From the NCBI RefSeq assembly GCF_023156245.1, contig NZ_JAKZAH010000034.1:1-42377 (forward strand): 42,377 nucleotides of DNA. The letters are read 5' to 3'. The stretch comes from Marinobacter bryozoorum (GTDB lineage Bacteria > Pseudomonadota > Gammaproteobacteria > Pseudomonadales > Oleiphilaceae). The position numbers and the translations under genes are program-made. Numbering within the stretch: position 1 is the first letter of the stretch; each line of letters begins with the position of its first letter. Positions 1 through 8,915 of the stretch are shown here, in pieces. The notes under the pieces are model-generated. The model was not told where the DNA came from and searched no databases. It saw nothing but the letters and a program-made list of their open reading frames with translations.

Positions 1-28
1 CCGCCTTCGCCGGCGTTCCCTGTCGAAG

Positions 29-64
29 TGGGGCGCATTCTACAGCCCCACCGATTTCTGTCAA
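29..64 (-). promoter_or_regulatory. Strong sigma-70 promoter of rRNA P1 type, firing leftward out of the window
   Basis: On the minus strand a perfect -35 TTGACA (59-64) is followed 16 nt later by -10 TAGAAT (37-42) and a GC-rich discriminator beginning GCGCCCC. An A/T-rich UP-like tract lies just upstream (about 68-92). Near-consensus boxes, a short spacer and a GC-rich discriminator are typical of stringently controlled rRNA promoters. That an rrn operon lies beyond the left edge is inferred, because its sequence is not in the window. No hairpin terminator is visible between tyrS and this promoter. Confidence 0.65.
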
Positions 65-103
65 CGACCTTTTTGAAAAAAGTTTGTTTTTCTTCAGGAT
101 CGC

Positions 104-1309
104 TCAATCCGTAACCAGAATGCGGGCAATCTTCTTCTTTCCGGCCTGGATAACCACGTTATCACCCTTGCCAAACTGGCGAGCGGCATCCTCCAGCTGC
201 TGGCCATCAATATAGACAGCACCGCGACCGAGCACGTCCCTGGCGGCAGCGCCATTCTTCACCAACCCGGCAAGCCGGAGCACGGCCGAAACCGGCAGGC
301 TCTCCTGACCACCAAGCGAGACCTCAACTTCCGGCACGTTCTCGGGAATCTCACCCAGGGCCACCCGGTTACCCGCAGACTTGTGAGCACTGGCCGCCGC
401 ATCCGCGTCATGGAAGCGGGTAATAATCTCTTCGGCAAGGATCTTCTTGAAGTCCTGCGGGTTCGCCCCGCCCTCCACTGCCTTGCGATACTCAGCTACT
501 TCAGCGAGTGGGCGGAAGCTCAGCAACTCAAAGTACCGCCACAGCAACTCATCGGGAATGGACAGGAGCTTGGTGTACATTTCACCCGGGGAGTCACTGA
601 CACCTATATAGTTGCCCAGCGACTTGGACATTTTCTGGACACCGTCAAGCCCTTCGAGGATGGGCATGGTCAGAACCGTCTGCGGAGGCTGGCCATAGTG
701 CTTCTGCAAAATGCGCCCCATGAGGAGGTTGAACTTCTGATCCGTACCACCAAGCTCGACATCCGCCTCGAGCGCTACGGAGTCGTAACCCTGGATCAAA
801 GGGTAAAGGAATTCATGGATGGCGATGGACTGCTCAGCGCGGTAACGCTTGTCAAAGTCATCCCGCTCCAGCATGCGGGCGACCGTGTACTGGCCGGCAA
901 GGCGGATCATATCCGCGGCCGTCATCTTGCTCATCCACTCGGAATTGAAGACAACGGTGGTTTTCTCGGGATCCAGGATCCGGAACACCTGCTCTTTATA
1001 GGTGATGGCATTTTGCCGCACCTGTTCCTCCGTCAGGGGCGGACGGGTCGCACTCTTGCCCGTCGGGTCGCCAATCATCCCGGTGAAGTCACCAATAAGG
1101 AAGATGACCTCGTGCCCAAGGTCCTGGAACTGGCGAAGCTTGTTGATCAACACGGTATGACCCAGGTGGAGGTCGGGAGCCGTAGGATCAAAACCGGCCT
1201 TGATGCGCAGGGGCCGACCCTGTCTGAGCTTTTCTACGAGTGATTCTTCGGGAATCAGCTCATCCACCCCACGCTTGATGGCCGCCAGTGCTTCCTCTAT
1301 CGATGCCAT
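104..1309 (-). CDS. tyrS: Tyrosyl-tRNA synthetase
   Basis: Cytoplasmic class I aminoacyl-tRNA synthetase that charges tRNA-Tyr with tyrosine. The protein has 401 residues and belongs to the TyrZ-like group found in many gammaproteobacteria. A HIGH-type motif is visible as HLGHT within [14 protein letters not shown], and the KMSKS loop as KMSKSLGN. The C-terminal part is an S4-like RNA-binding domain ([14 protein letters not shown]). The frame stays open upstream, but I start at ATG 1309 (MASIEEAL) because GAGG sits four bases before it and family similarity begins there. The gene is divergent from the M23 peptidase gene, an arrangement also known in Pseudomonas. Confidence 0.95.
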   Translation of the reverse strand: MASIEEALAAIKRGVDELIPEESLVEKLRQGRPLRIKAGFDPTAPDLHLGHTVLINKLRQFQDLGHEVIFLIGDFTGMIGDPTGKSATRPPLTEEQVRQNAITYKEQVFRILDPEKTTVVFNSEWMSKMTAADMIRLAGQYTVARMLERDDFDKRYRAEQSIAIHEFLYPLIQGYDSVALEADVELGGTDQKFNLLMGRILQKHYGQPPQTVLTMPILEGLDGVQKMSKSLGNYIGVSDSPGEMYTKLLSIPDELLWRYFELLSFRPLAEVAEYRKAVEGGANPQDFKKILAEEIITRFHDADAAASAHKSAGNRVALGEIPENVPEVEVSLGGQESLPVSAVLRLAGLVKNGAAARDVLGRGAVYIDGQQLEDAARQFGKGDNVVIQAGKKKIARILVTD

Positions 1310-1437
1310 AAACCTCAAACCCCATGGTAAGAAAGGTGCCCCGGTTACAGTCCCCAACAAATGTAAGCTGAGCGTAACGGCAAACCCTGATACATTTAGC
1401 GCGTCCCGGATGCCCGGAGACGTAAAAGAAGTCGCGA

Positions 1438-1446
1438 ATTATATCA
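1438..1446 (-). promoter_or_regulatory. Extended -10 promoter candidate for tyrS
   Basis: The minus strand reads TGATATAAT, a perfect -10 TATAAT (1438-1443) preceded by the TGn extension. No good -35 box lies 16-18 nt upstream, which extended -10 promoters tolerate. It would give a tyrS leader of about 120 nt. Inferred from sequence only. Confidence 0.45.
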
Positions 1447-1522
1447 GCGGAATCTGGAAAATCTGCCGTTACGCTGCTTTTCGCTGTGACGGCGAACGCT
1501 TTTTATACGATTCTGCTTGCTC

Positions 1523-1528
1523 TATACT
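1523..1528 (+). promoter_or_regulatory. -10 candidate for the M23 peptidase gene
   Basis: TATACT, with only a weak -35 about 17 nt upstream in a T-rich stretch. Transcription would start near 1535, downstream of the first in-frame ATG (1486). That favours the GTG start at 1594 for the peptidase. Confidence 0.3.
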
Positions 1529-1593
1529 TGAGCCACCACTTGCATCAGATCATACAAGCTACCGACGTAGCGATAAAAATACAGGTTTTCGAC

Positions 1594-3039
1594 GTGATCA
1601 AGACGTTCCCCAAGCTACATCTCATTGCCGCCGCCGGTATCAGTATCGTGGTCGGCGCCACACTGGTTTTCAGTCCCAGCGCTGATGTCGAAGCCAAGCG
1701 AATGACCATTAACCTGGACCTGGACAAGCCGGGCCAGCCGGTATCGGCGTTACAGCTGACCGAAAAGCCGCAGAAGGTCACCCCTCCGGACCAGCAAGCA
1801 CTGCCAGAGCCACAGCCAGCTGAAACCCCAGCGGTGCCAGAGACTGCGGCAACACCCCCTGGCACCGAGCAGTTAATGGCATCGGCTCCTGCAGAGCCAG
1901 CAAGGCCTGCACTGACCTGGAACGAACTGAAAGTTGAACGAGGCGACACGCTGTCTTCGTTATTCAACCAGGCTGGCTTCAACGACCGCCTGATGCTTTC
2001 CGTCATACACGGTGAGGGCGACGCCGACAAACTGCAGCACCTGTACATAGGTGAAACGCTGGCTTTCGCTACCAACGATGAGGGTGAGCTGGTCAAGGTG
2101 CGACTGGATCGTAGCCGGCTGGAATCACTGATGATCACCCGCTCCGATAATGGGTATATCGGCGAGACGATAACGGCCGAACCCGAGCCGAGGCTCGCGT
2201 TTGCCTCCGGTGTCATAAAAGGATCCCTCTACCTCGCTGGCAAAGAGGCCGGGCTGGACGACCGTATCACAATGGAACTGGCTGACATCTTCGGCTGGGA
2301 TATCGACTTCGTCTACGACATCCGCAAGGGTGACCGCTTCGAGGTAATTTACGAAGAACTCTATCTGGACGATGAAAAAATCGATGACGGCAAGATCGTC
2401 GCTGCAAGGTTCATCAACCGTGGCCGGGAAGTAGTTGCCCTTCATTACACTGACACAGAAGGCGACAGCGATTACTACACCCCGGACGGTAACAGCATGC
2501 GCAAGGCCTTCCTGCGCACGCCCATCAATGCCCGCGTGTCATCGCCGTTCAACCTGCAACGCCGCCACCCGGTTCTTGACGTGGTGCGCCCCCATGAAGG
2601 TACAGACTACGCTGCGCCTCCGGGCACCCCGATCAAGGCGGCCGGTCATGGCCGGGTCTCCTTTGCGGGATGGAAAGGCGGCTATGGCCGCACGGTGGTG
2701 CTGTCCCACGGAGACAACATCACAACCCTGTACGCCCACATGAGCGGGCTGGGCAAGGGCATTTCCAACGGCACCCGGGTCAAACAAGGGCAGACCGTCG
2801 GCTATGTCGGATCGTCCGGCATGGTAACCGGCCCTCACCTCCACTACGAATTCCGCATAAATGGCGTCGCTCGCAACTCCCGTACCATTGACCTGCCGGA
2901 GGCCAGCCCGATTCCCGACAGCGAGATGGCACGGTTCAAGTCAGCCACCCAACAGCAGATCGCCCAGCTGAATACCCTGGGAGACGTCTTCCGCCAGATT
3001 GCCATGGCCGAGGAAACTGTTTCCAAACAGGAACAGTAA
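1594..3039 (+). CDS. M23-family murein DD-endopeptidase (MepM/YebA-like)
   Basis: Zinc metallopeptidase that cleaves peptide cross-links of peptidoglycan in the periplasm. An N-terminal hydrophobic segment (about residues 8-25, LIAAAGISIVVGATLVF) serves as membrane anchor or signal. A Pro/Ala/Gln-rich linker follows, then a LysM/OapA-like region (WNELKVERGDTLSSLF), a middle domain and the LytM domain. Zinc ligands H334 and D338 (HEGTDYAAP) and the HLH pair at 415/417 (GPHLHYEF) are all present, so it should be active. The start is uncertain: ATG 1486 is also in frame, but GTG 1594 has ACAGG eight bases upstream and puts the hydrophobic segment near the terminus. anmK follows after 4 nt, coupling wall cleavage to anhydro-muropeptide recycling. 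Confidence 0.87.
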   Translation: MIKTFPKLHLIAAAGISIVVGATLVFSPSADVEAKRMTINLDLDKPGQPVSALQLTEKPQKVTPPDQQALPEPQPAETPAVPETAATPPGTEQLMASAPAEPARPALTWNELKVERGDTLSSLFNQAGFNDRLMLSVIHGEGDADKLQHLYIGETLAFATNDEGELVKVRLDRSRLESLMITRSDNGYIGETITAEPEPRLAFASGVIKGSLYLAGKEAGLDDRITMELADIFGWDIDFVYDIRKGDRFEVIYEELYLDDEKIDDGKIVAARFINRGREVVALHYTDTEGDSDYYTPDGNSMRKAFLRTPINARVSSPFNLQRRHPVLDVVRPHEGTDYAAPPGTPIKAAGHGRVSFAGWKGGYGRTVVLSHGDNITTLYAHMSGLGKGISNGTRVKQGQTVGYVGSSGMVTGPHLHYEFRINGVARNSRTIDLPEASPIPDSEMARFKSATQQQIAQLNTLGDVFRQIAMAEETVSKQEQ

Positions 3040-3043
3040 GCCG

Positions 3044-4147
3044 GTGGCCCTCTATATCGGCCTGATGTCAGGCACCAGCATGGACGGCGTTGATGCCGCG
3101 CTGGTTGACCTGACAGAGGCTGGTAAGGCCTCGCTTATTGCCACCCACACGGAAGCCATCCCTGCCCCTCTCCTTGAAGCCGTAACCGCACTCAGCCAGA
3201 ACCGGGGCACACCAGACGACCTGGGCCATTGTGACCATGCACTCGGCGAGCTCTTCGCCAGAACTGCCAATGCACTGATCCGAAAAAAACCGAAGACGGG
3301 CCAGGTCAGGGCGATCGGTAGCCACGGCCAGACTATCCGCCATATGCCTGACGGTACCAACCCGTTCACGCTGCAACTGGCAGACCCCAACATCATCGCC
3401 GAGCGAACGGGTATCACAACGGTTGCGGATCTGCGCCGCCGGGATATGGCAGCGGGTGGCCAGGGCGCCCCACTGGTGCCGGCCTTTCACCATGATGTAT
3501 TCGGTTCGCAGACTGAGGATCGGGTATTGGTGAATATTGGCGGCATCGCCAATATCAGCTGGCTCCCCGCCGGCAGTGAAGCAGCAGGTGGTGGTTTTGA
3601 TACCGGCCCGGGCAACGGCCTGATGGACAGCTGGACCCTGCGACACCTGGGAGAGCCCTACGACCGGAACGGGGAATGGGCAGCCAGTGGTCAACTGAAC
3701 CCTCAGCTACTGACTCAGCTCCTGGACGAACCCTACTTTGCCCGACCGGTCCCCAAGAGTACCGGCAAGGAGTTGTTCAACAGCAACTGGCTGGAGGCAA
3801 GGCTCGGCCACTTTCCGGGCGTGGCCCCGGCAGACGTACAGCGTACGCTCCTGGAGCTGACTGCGCTCACCATACTCCGGCATTTGCCCGAAAAGCGCCC
3901 CCTGGCACTCTATATCTGTGGCGGGGGTGCCAGAAATATTGCACTCATGGACCGCCTGCGGCGTCTATGCGAATCGGAAAACGTTTCAGTCAGCACGACC
4001 TCAGAACTGGGAATCGACCCGCAATGGGTTGAGGCGGCAGCCTTCGCCTGGCTGGCGAAGCAAACAATGGAAGGACTGGCAGGCAATGTGCCCACAGTGA
4101 CAGGTGCCACCGGACCGCGAATTCTCGGGGGGATTTACCCGGCATGA
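3044..4147 (+). CDS. anmK: Anhydro-N-acetylmuramic acid kinase
   Basis: Cytoplasmic kinase that opens and phosphorylates 1,6-anhydro-MurNAc to MurNAc-6-phosphate during cell-wall recycling. The N-terminal phosphate-binding motif is intact (GLMSGTSMDGVDAAL), as are GSHGQTI, DTGPGNGLMD and the second-lobe glycine motif (ICGGGARN). I chose GTG 3044, giving 367 residues, close to the roughly 369 of E. coli AnmK. The ATG at 2999 would overlap the peptidase gene and add residues unlike the family. The gene is four bases behind the peptidase and almost certainly co-transcribed. Confidence 0.94.
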   Translation: MALYIGLMSGTSMDGVDAALVDLTEAGKASLIATHTEAIPAPLLEAVTALSQNRGTPDDLGHCDHALGELFARTANALIRKKPKTGQVRAIGSHGQTIRHMPDGTNPFTLQLADPNIIAERTGITTVADLRRRDMAAGGQGAPLVPAFHHDVFGSQTEDRVLVNIGGIANISWLPAGSEAAGGGFDTGPGNGLMDSWTLRHLGEPYDRNGEWAASGQLNPQLLTQLLDEPYFARPVPKSTGKELFNSNWLEARLGHFPGVAPADVQRTLLELTALTILRHLPEKRPLALYICGGGARNIALMDRLRRLCESENVSVSTTSELGIDPQWVEAAAFAWLAKQTMEGLAGNVPTVTGATGPRILGGIYPA

Positions 4148-4175
4148 GCCACTGGCAAGGGAGCCACCGGGGAAA

Positions 4176-4205
4176 GTGGCACACTCCGGGCAAGCGGGGT
4201 GCCAC
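4176..4205. repeat. Hairpin between convergent anmK and erpA
   Basis: GTGGCAC (4176-4182) pairs with GTGCCAC (4199-4205) around a 16-nt loop. There is no T-run on either strand, so it is not a classic intrinsic terminator, though it is the only secondary structure seen between the two convergent genes. Confidence 0.35.
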
Positions 4206-4207
4206 TA

Positions 4208-4251
4208 CTATAGGGAAAGCGAAGAGCCGCTATAGGGAAAACGAAGAGCCG
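4208..4251. repeat. 22-bp tandem duplication at the 3' end of erpA
   Basis: CTATAGGGAAAGCGAAGAGCCG (4208-4229) is followed directly by a copy differing at one base (4230-4251). The right copy encodes the last residues of ErpA plus its TAG stop; the left copy is the same sequence duplicated just beyond the stop. Confidence 0.9.
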
Positions 4252-4583
4252 CAACCACAGGTGGACGTGGCGTTGGGGTTCTGAACTACAAACTGGGAGC
4301 CCTGCAACCCCTCCTGATAGTCAATAGTCGCCCCAACCAGGTACTGATAGCTCATAGGGTCCACCAGCAGCGTCACGCCATCCCGCTCAATGGCGGTATC
4401 GTCTTCCTGCTGATTGTCGTCGAAGGAAAACCCGTACTGGAAGCCGGAGCAACCGCCACCTGTGACGAACACCCGCAGCTTGAGGTCCGGATTTTCCTCC
4501 TCTTCTACGAGCTCTTTCACCTTGGCGACCGCACTGTCGCTGAAAAACAGGGGGACGGCTATCTGTTCCTGAACTGCGCTCAA
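4230..4583 (-). CDS. erpA: Iron-sulfur cluster insertion protein ErpA
   Basis: A-type carrier that delivers [4Fe-4S] clusters to apo-enzymes, including those of isoprenoid synthesis. It is 117 residues, typical for the family. All three cluster-binding cysteines are seen: C45 in GGGCSGF and C109 and C111 in STCGCGSS. The core [16 protein letters not shown] is also typical. The gene is monocistronic or first in a leftward unit and faces anmK. Its terminal codons lie inside a 22-bp tandem duplication, which leaves the reading frame unaffected because the upstream copy carries the stop. Confidence 0.95.
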   Translation of the reverse strand: MSAVQEQIAVPLFFSDSAVAKVKELVEEEENPDLKLRVFVTGGGCSGFQYGFSFDDNQQEDDTAIERDGVTLLVDPMSYQYLVGATIDYQEGLQGSQFVVQNPNATSTCGCGSSFSL

Positions 4584-4642
4584 TTGTGCCTCCTGACATC
4601 GTGGGGTGACGCCATTATGGTATTCCCGACCAAATTGATCAA

Positions 4643-5467
4643 CTATTCTACATCATCCGGCGTGGCTGATTCTTGTTCATTCACCGAAATCCCTTCTGAC
4701 GCCGCTGCTTCGCCCGTCGGCAGGTCTTCTTCTTGTTGCCCGGCAGACCTTTGCCATTGGAAAGTTCGCTCTGACTGGGAAGACTTACCCCCCTCAGCCT
4801 TGGCTACCACCTGGACTTCGTAGGGCTCGAAGTCGTCCGGCAGCGTCAGCAAGCCCTCAATATCCTGGAAATAGCGGAAGCGAAAGCGCACACCCAACTC
4901 TTCCACCTCGCCGGACAGGTCACGCAAGGGGATAACCTCCTGCTCGCCGTTACGCTCCCCTATGATATTCACGGCCACCACACCCGAAATGTAGCTTTTG
5001 TTGTCACCTACCTGGGTCAAGACCAGCTTGAACTGGTACTGCCGTTCACTCCGGGCCGGCCAAAGGCGCAACTGATCGACCTGCAGCCCCGTGCTGACTT
5101 CGGAGGGCGCCATGATGTTGCGATAGAACGTCAGGTCTGCCTCCATAGAAGCCAACCGCCCTTCCAGCTCAGCAATCGTATTTCTTGCCGTTTTCAGGGC
5201 CTGTTCATCAATCGCACTGCCGCGCTCAAGCTGGACCAGTTTTCTCCGCGCCTGATCATACTCTGCCGTTATTCGATCGAGCTCTTTCGCCAGTAGCGGC
5301 GCGGGCTGTACCACATCGACTACGCGCTGACCGTCCCGGGAGGCGCCAGCCCAATAACCAGCCAGCCCGCAAAGAGCACAGAGCACCGCTACGCCGATCA
5401 CCCGATACGACCGGCGACGCCGGGGACCGGGAGCCCGCTCTTCATCCGGATTTCGTGTTTCGCTCAA
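4643..5467 (-). CDS. Membrane-anchored coiled-coil protein of unknown function
   Basis: Not assigned to a function. The 274-residue protein has an Arg-rich cytoplasmic N-terminus (PRRRRSYR), one membrane span at about residues 22-43 ([19 protein letters not shown]), and a predicted coiled coil at about 60-115 ([19 protein letters not shown] and following). A beta-rich domain follows at about 130-245 with the conserved-looking [15 protein letters not shown]. The C-tail is acidic and low in complexity. A similar protein lies between erpA and argC in Pseudomonas (DUF6776-type, from memory). It is 13 nt downstream of argC on the same strand, so probably co-transcribed. It most likely acts in the periplasm from a single-pass anchor. 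Confidence 0.7.
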   Translation of the reverse strand: MSETRNPDEERAPGPRRRRSYRVIGVAVLCALCGLAGYWAGASRDGQRVVDVVQPAPLLAKELDRITAEYDQARRKLVQLERGSAIDEQALKTARNTIAELEGRLASMEADLTFYRNIMAPSEVSTGLQVDQLRLWPARSERQYQFKLVLTQVGDNKSYISGVVAVNIIGERNGEQEVIPLRDLSGEVEELGVRFRFRYFQDIEGLLTLPDDFEPYEVQVVAKAEGGKSSQSERTFQWQRSAGQQEEDLPTGEAAASEGISVNEQESATPDDVE

Positions 5468-5480
5468 GGCGACATGTCCA

Positions 5481-6518
5481 TTACGGCAATAGTGCCGGAG
5501 CCCGGAGACCAGAACGCTCGTCGAGGCCGAACATGATATTCATATTCTGAACCGCCTGGCCCGCTGCCCCCTTGACCAGGTTATCAATCACCGACGTGAC
5601 AATGACCACAGGGCTGTCTTCCTGCCGGTGCAGGGCCATGCGGCAGCTGTTCTCGCCCCGCACACTTCGGGTTTCCGGATGGCTGCCGAACGGCATCACA
5701 TCAACAAACGGCTCGTTCGCGTAGCGTTCTTCAAACAGCGCCTGAAGACGGTCAAAGTCCGCCGGGTCGTTCAGCTCGGCATAGAGCGTTGCCTCGATTC
5801 CCCGGATCATCGGCACCAAGTGCGGCACGAAGCTGATACCCACCTTGCCGCCGGCCATTTGCTCCAGACCCTGACGGATTTCCGGCAGGTGGCGGTGCCC
5901 GGATGCGCCATAGGCCTTGAAGCTCTCGCCCACCTCACCATGCAGCATACCAACCTTGCCCTGACGGCCCGCGCCACTGGCGCCGGACTTGGCATCGGCA
6001 ACCAGGTGGCCAGTACGCACCAGGCCATGTTCCAGCAATGGCAAAAAACCGAGCTGAACGGCAGTGGGGTAGCAACCCGGGTTAGCCACCAGCGCTGCAC
6101 TGCGAATGGCCTCACGGGCCACCTCCGGCAAGCCGTAGACTGCCTTTCCTGCCCAGTCTGCGGTTTCGTGGGGCATGCCATACCAGCGAGCCCAGACATC
6201 CAGGTCCCGGATCCGGAAATCTGCAGACAAGTCCACGATGCGGACACCCCTGGCCAAAAGCTCAGGAGCCATACGCATGGCAACGCCGTGGGGCGTGGCA
6301 AAGAAAACCAGGTCGCAGCCAGCCAGCACCTCTACGTCGGGTTCGGTAAACCTGAGGTCGTAGTAGCCGCGAAGATTGGTGTACATATCGGCAATAGCCA
6401 TGCCTGCCTCTGACCGGGAGGTAATACAAGACACTTCAACCTCCGGATGCGTGGCAAGAATCCTGAGAAGCTCAACCCCGGTATACCCTGTTCCGCCGAC
6501 AATACCTGCTTTAATCAC
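5481..6518 (-). CDS. argC: N-acetyl-gamma-glutamyl-phosphate reductase
   Basis: Third step of arginine biosynthesis: NADPH-dependent reduction of N-acetylglutamyl phosphate to the semialdehyde. The protein has 345 residues. The Rossmann motif [14 protein letters not shown] is at the N-terminus and the catalytic cysteine is C149 in [11 protein letters not shown] start at GTG 6518 because AGGAG lies six bases upstream and the protein then begins with the Rossmann fold. The open frame extends 22 codons further, but without family similarity. It is divergent from the chloride-channel gene and leads into the coiled-coil membrane protein. Confidence 0.94.
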   Translation of the reverse strand: MIKAGIVGGTGYTGVELLRILATHPEVEVSCITSRSEAGMAIADMYTNLRGYYDLRFTEPDVEVLAGCDLVFFATPHGVAMRMAPELLARGVRIVDLSADFRIRDLDVWARWYGMPHETADWAGKAVYGLPEVAREAIRSAALVANPGCYPTAVQLGFLPLLEHGLVRTGHLVADAKSGASGAGRQGKVGMLHGEVGESFKAYGASGHRHLPEIRQGLEQMAGGKVGISFVPHLVPMIRGIEATLYAELNDPADFDRLQALFEERYANEPFVDVMPFGSHPETRSVRGENSCRMALHRQEDSPVVIVTSVIDNLVKGAAGQAVQNMNIMFGLDERSGLRAPALLP

Positions 6519-6628
6519 CAATTTCTCCTGTTCGGCCTGCAAAGAATCAATCGTGTCCCCGCCCCGAAATCCAGCGAGGATCACCTCATCATAAACATCC
6601 TAGTCTACCATGATAAACCAGTGTCTTA

Positions 6629-6656
6629 TTGCAGCAGGGGCTGGGCTGGTTACAAT
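6629..6656 (+). promoter_or_regulatory. Sigma-70 promoter candidate for the CLC-hemJ-thiD-thiE run
   Basis: TTGCAG (6629-6634) and TACAAT (6651-6656) are separated by 16 nt, upstream of the chloride-channel start. The -10 box lies within a palindrome (6649-6666). Confidence 0.4.
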
Positions 6657-6666
6657 GCTTTGTAAC
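6649..6666. repeat. Palindrome over the -10 region, possible operator
   Basis: GTTACAA (6649-6655) and TTGTAAC (6660-6666) are perfect 7-bp arms around TGCT. It covers the candidate -10 and start point of the rightward promoter, the right place for a repressor site. No regulator can be named. Confidence 0.4.
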
Positions 6667-6703
6667 TTGCTGAATCAGCGACGTACGGCGACCCAGGGGC
6701 GTG

Positions 6704-8479
6704 ATGAAGGAACTGAGACAGAAACTGATCGACAAGCTGATACCCGGCTTCCGCCGGCGCCTGGCCGATGTCGACGCACTGCCCCAACTGGCCCTGCTCG
6801 GCCTGCTCTCCGGCGTTTTTACCGGGGGCGTAATCCTGTTATTCCGGTTTGCCATCGAGTTCCCCCTCGGCTGGCTGCTTCCAGGGAACGATGCCGAGAA
6901 CTACGAGGACCTGGCCATGGTCACCCGGACCCTGCTTCCCCTGGCAGGTGCCGTTCTGCTCGGGCTGCTACTGCACTGGCTGGCGTCCCGCGACCGCAAG
7001 GTCGGCGTGGTGCATGTGATGGAACGCCTTAACTACCATCAGGGCTATATTACCTTCCGCAGTGCCCTGGTTCAGTTTGTGGTCGGGGTTGGCACCGTGC
7101 TGACCGGTCAGTCAGCCGGCCGCGAAGGGCCCGCCGTGCACCTGGGCGCCGCAGTGTCCAGTCTGATGGGGCAGTGGATGCGGCTGCCCAACAACAGCAT
7201 TCGCACCCTGGTAGCCTGCGGGTGTGCAGCGGCCATTTCGGCGTCGTTCAATACGCCCATCTCCGGCGTCATCTTCGCCATGGAAGTGGTAATGATGGAG
7301 TACACCATCGCCGGCTTTACCCCCATTATCCTGGCAGCGGTGAGCGCTGCCATTGTGACCCAGGCGGCCTACGGCAGCGAGCCGGCTTTCTCGGTGCCAG
7401 CCCTGACCATGAACTCACTGCTGGAAATTCCCTGGATTCTGGCGGTAGCCGTGGTGATTGCCATTGCCGCCGCCGCCTTCATCCATATCCTGTCATGGGC
7501 CAACCGCTTCAATCATCGCCCGATTCTGCTGCGGGTGGTGATTGCCGGCATCCTGATGATGCCGTTTGCCGCGCTCATACCGGAGGTCATGGGCATTGGC
7601 TACGATACGGTTTCCCTCGCCATCCTTGGTGAACTACCATTCTGGATCCTGCTGGGGGCGGGCCTGGCCAAGGTCCTGATCACCGCGCTGACGGTTGGCC
7701 TGGGCATGCCCAGCAGCATCATCGGCCCCACCATTTTCATGGGTGCTACCCTGGGCGCGGCCATGGGCATGGTCGGTGCAATGATGGCCCCGGAACTGGC
7801 ATCCTCGGTAGGTTTCTATGCCATGCTCGGTATGGGTGCCATGATGGGAGCCGTTCTCCAGGCCCCACTGGCAGCACTGATGGCCCTGACCGAACTGACC
7901 CGTAACCCCAACATTATCCTGCCGGGGATGCTGGTGATAACCACGGCCACACTGGTGACCAGTGAGGTTTTCGGGAAGCGATCGATCTTCCTGACCATGC
8001 TGCAGAACCAGGGCCTGAGTTATCAGAATTCACCCATTATCCAGGCACTCAGGCGAGTTTCGGTGGGCGCCATCATGGACCGGGGCGTAACCCGGACCGA
8101 TCGGGAAATCAGTTATGACGCCGCAAGGGAGTTACTCAGGAACGAACCAAAATGGCTGGTCGTCGAAGGGAATAACGGCCCCTCTGCCCTGCTGCCCTCG
8201 GTAGACCTGGCCCGTTTCATGGAGCATCTGAGACACCGGCAGGCCGAAGAAGACAAGCCCCTGCCGGAGATCATCGACCTTATGGAAATGCCGGCCAATC
8301 GCCGTGACATTGCACCCATCCAGTACCAGGCAACCCTGGAAGAGGCACTGGACCAGTTTGAATCGACCCAGGCGGAAGCCCTGTATGTGCAGCGCCATGT
8401 CGCACCGATGATTCAGCGTATATACGGTATCGTGCTCAAGTCCGATATCGAGAGCTACTACCAATACCGACGGAGTTGA
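6704..8479 (+). CDS. CLC-family chloride channel/transporter with C-terminal CBS-like domain
   Basis: Integral membrane protein of 591 residues that moves chloride across the inner membrane. The gating glutamate is E141 in AGREGPAVHLG and the anion-site motif is GMPSSIIGPTIFMG. The position matching the internal proton glutamate of E. coli ClcA (E203) is a valine here (V195 in FAMEVVMM), as in CLC channels. A CBS-like regulatory region occupies about residues 455-590 (GAIMDRGVTRTDREISYDAA). ATG 6704 is preferred over the adjacent GTG 6701 because AGGGG then has normal spacing. hemJ follows after 2 nt. Whether it is a channel or an antiporter cannot be settled from sequence. Confidence 0.88.
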   Translation: MKELRQKLIDKLIPGFRRRLADVDALPQLALLGLLSGVFTGGVILLFRFAIEFPLGWLLPGNDAENYEDLAMVTRTLLPLAGAVLLGLLLHWLASRDRKVGVVHVMERLNYHQGYITFRSALVQFVVGVGTVLTGQSAGREGPAVHLGAAVSSLMGQWMRLPNNSIRTLVACGCAAAISASFNTPISGVIFAMEVVMMEYTIAGFTPIILAAVSAAIVTQAAYGSEPAFSVPALTMNSLLEIPWILAVAVVIAIAAAAFIHILSWANRFNHRPILLRVVIAGILMMPFAALIPEVMGIGYDTVSLAILGELPFWILLGAGLAKVLITALTVGLGMPSSIIGPTIFMGATLGAAMGMVGAMMAPELASSVGFYAMLGMGAMMGAVLQAPLAALMALTELTRNPNIILPGMLVITTATLVTSEVFGKRSIFLTMLQNQGLSYQNSPIIQALRRVSVGAIMDRGVTRTDREISYDAARELLRNEPKWLVVEGNNGPSALLPSVDLARFMEHLRHRQAEEDKPLPEIIDLMEMPANRRDIAPIQYQATLEEALDQFESTQAEALYVQRHVAPMIQRIYGIVLKSDIESYYQYRRS

Positions 8480-8481
8480 CC

Positions 8482-8904
8482 ATGCTTTGGGTTAAAGCCC
8501 TGCACATTATTTCACTGGTTTGCTGGTTCGCCGGCATCTTCTACCTGCCACGCCTGTTCGTCTACCACGCCGCCTGCGAGGACCAGCCCGGGCGTGAGCG
8601 GTTCAAGGTGATGGAGCGCAAACTGTACCGGGGCATCACCACTCCATCCATGGTGGCCACGGTGATCTTCGGGGTCTGGCTGCTGAGCTATAATGTGTCC
8701 GGCTACTTCAGCCAGGGCTGGCTCCACGCCAAGCTTTTACTGGTCGGGCTGCTGATTGTCTATCACTTCTATTGCGGCCACCTGGTCAAGGTATTCCGGG
8801 ATGATCGCAACCAGCGCAGCCATGTCTTTTACCGGTGGTTTAACGAACTGCCGGTACTGGTGCTGGTCGTCGTGGTCATCCTGGCCGTGGTCAAACCTTT
8901 CTGA
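8482..8904 (+). CDS. hemJ: HemJ-type protoporphyrinogen IX oxidase
   Basis: Small membrane protein (140 residues) of the HemJ/UPF0093 family, which oxidises protoporphyrinogen IX to protoporphyrin IX in haem synthesis. Four hydrophobic segments are visible. The N-terminus MLWVKALHIISLVCWFAGIF carries the conserved histidine of the family, and the LHAKLLLVG segment carries the conserved lysine. ATG 8482 has CGGAG at proper spacing; TTG 8476 in the same frame is less likely. It sits 2 nt behind the CLC gene and shares a run with hemL, another tetrapyrrole gene. Confidence 0.85.
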   Translation: MLWVKALHIISLVCWFAGIFYLPRLFVYHAACEDQPGRERFKVMERKLYRGITTPSMVATVIFGVWLLSYNVSGYFSQGWLHAKLLLVGLLIVYHFYCGHLVKVFRDDRNQRSHVFYRWFNELPVLVLVVVVILAVVKPF

Positions 8905-8915
8905 GGAGGAACACC

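Noticed and set aside
383..1243. 286-residue plus-strand open frame inside tyrS
   Set aside because: Shadow of tyrS on the other strand; no family features.
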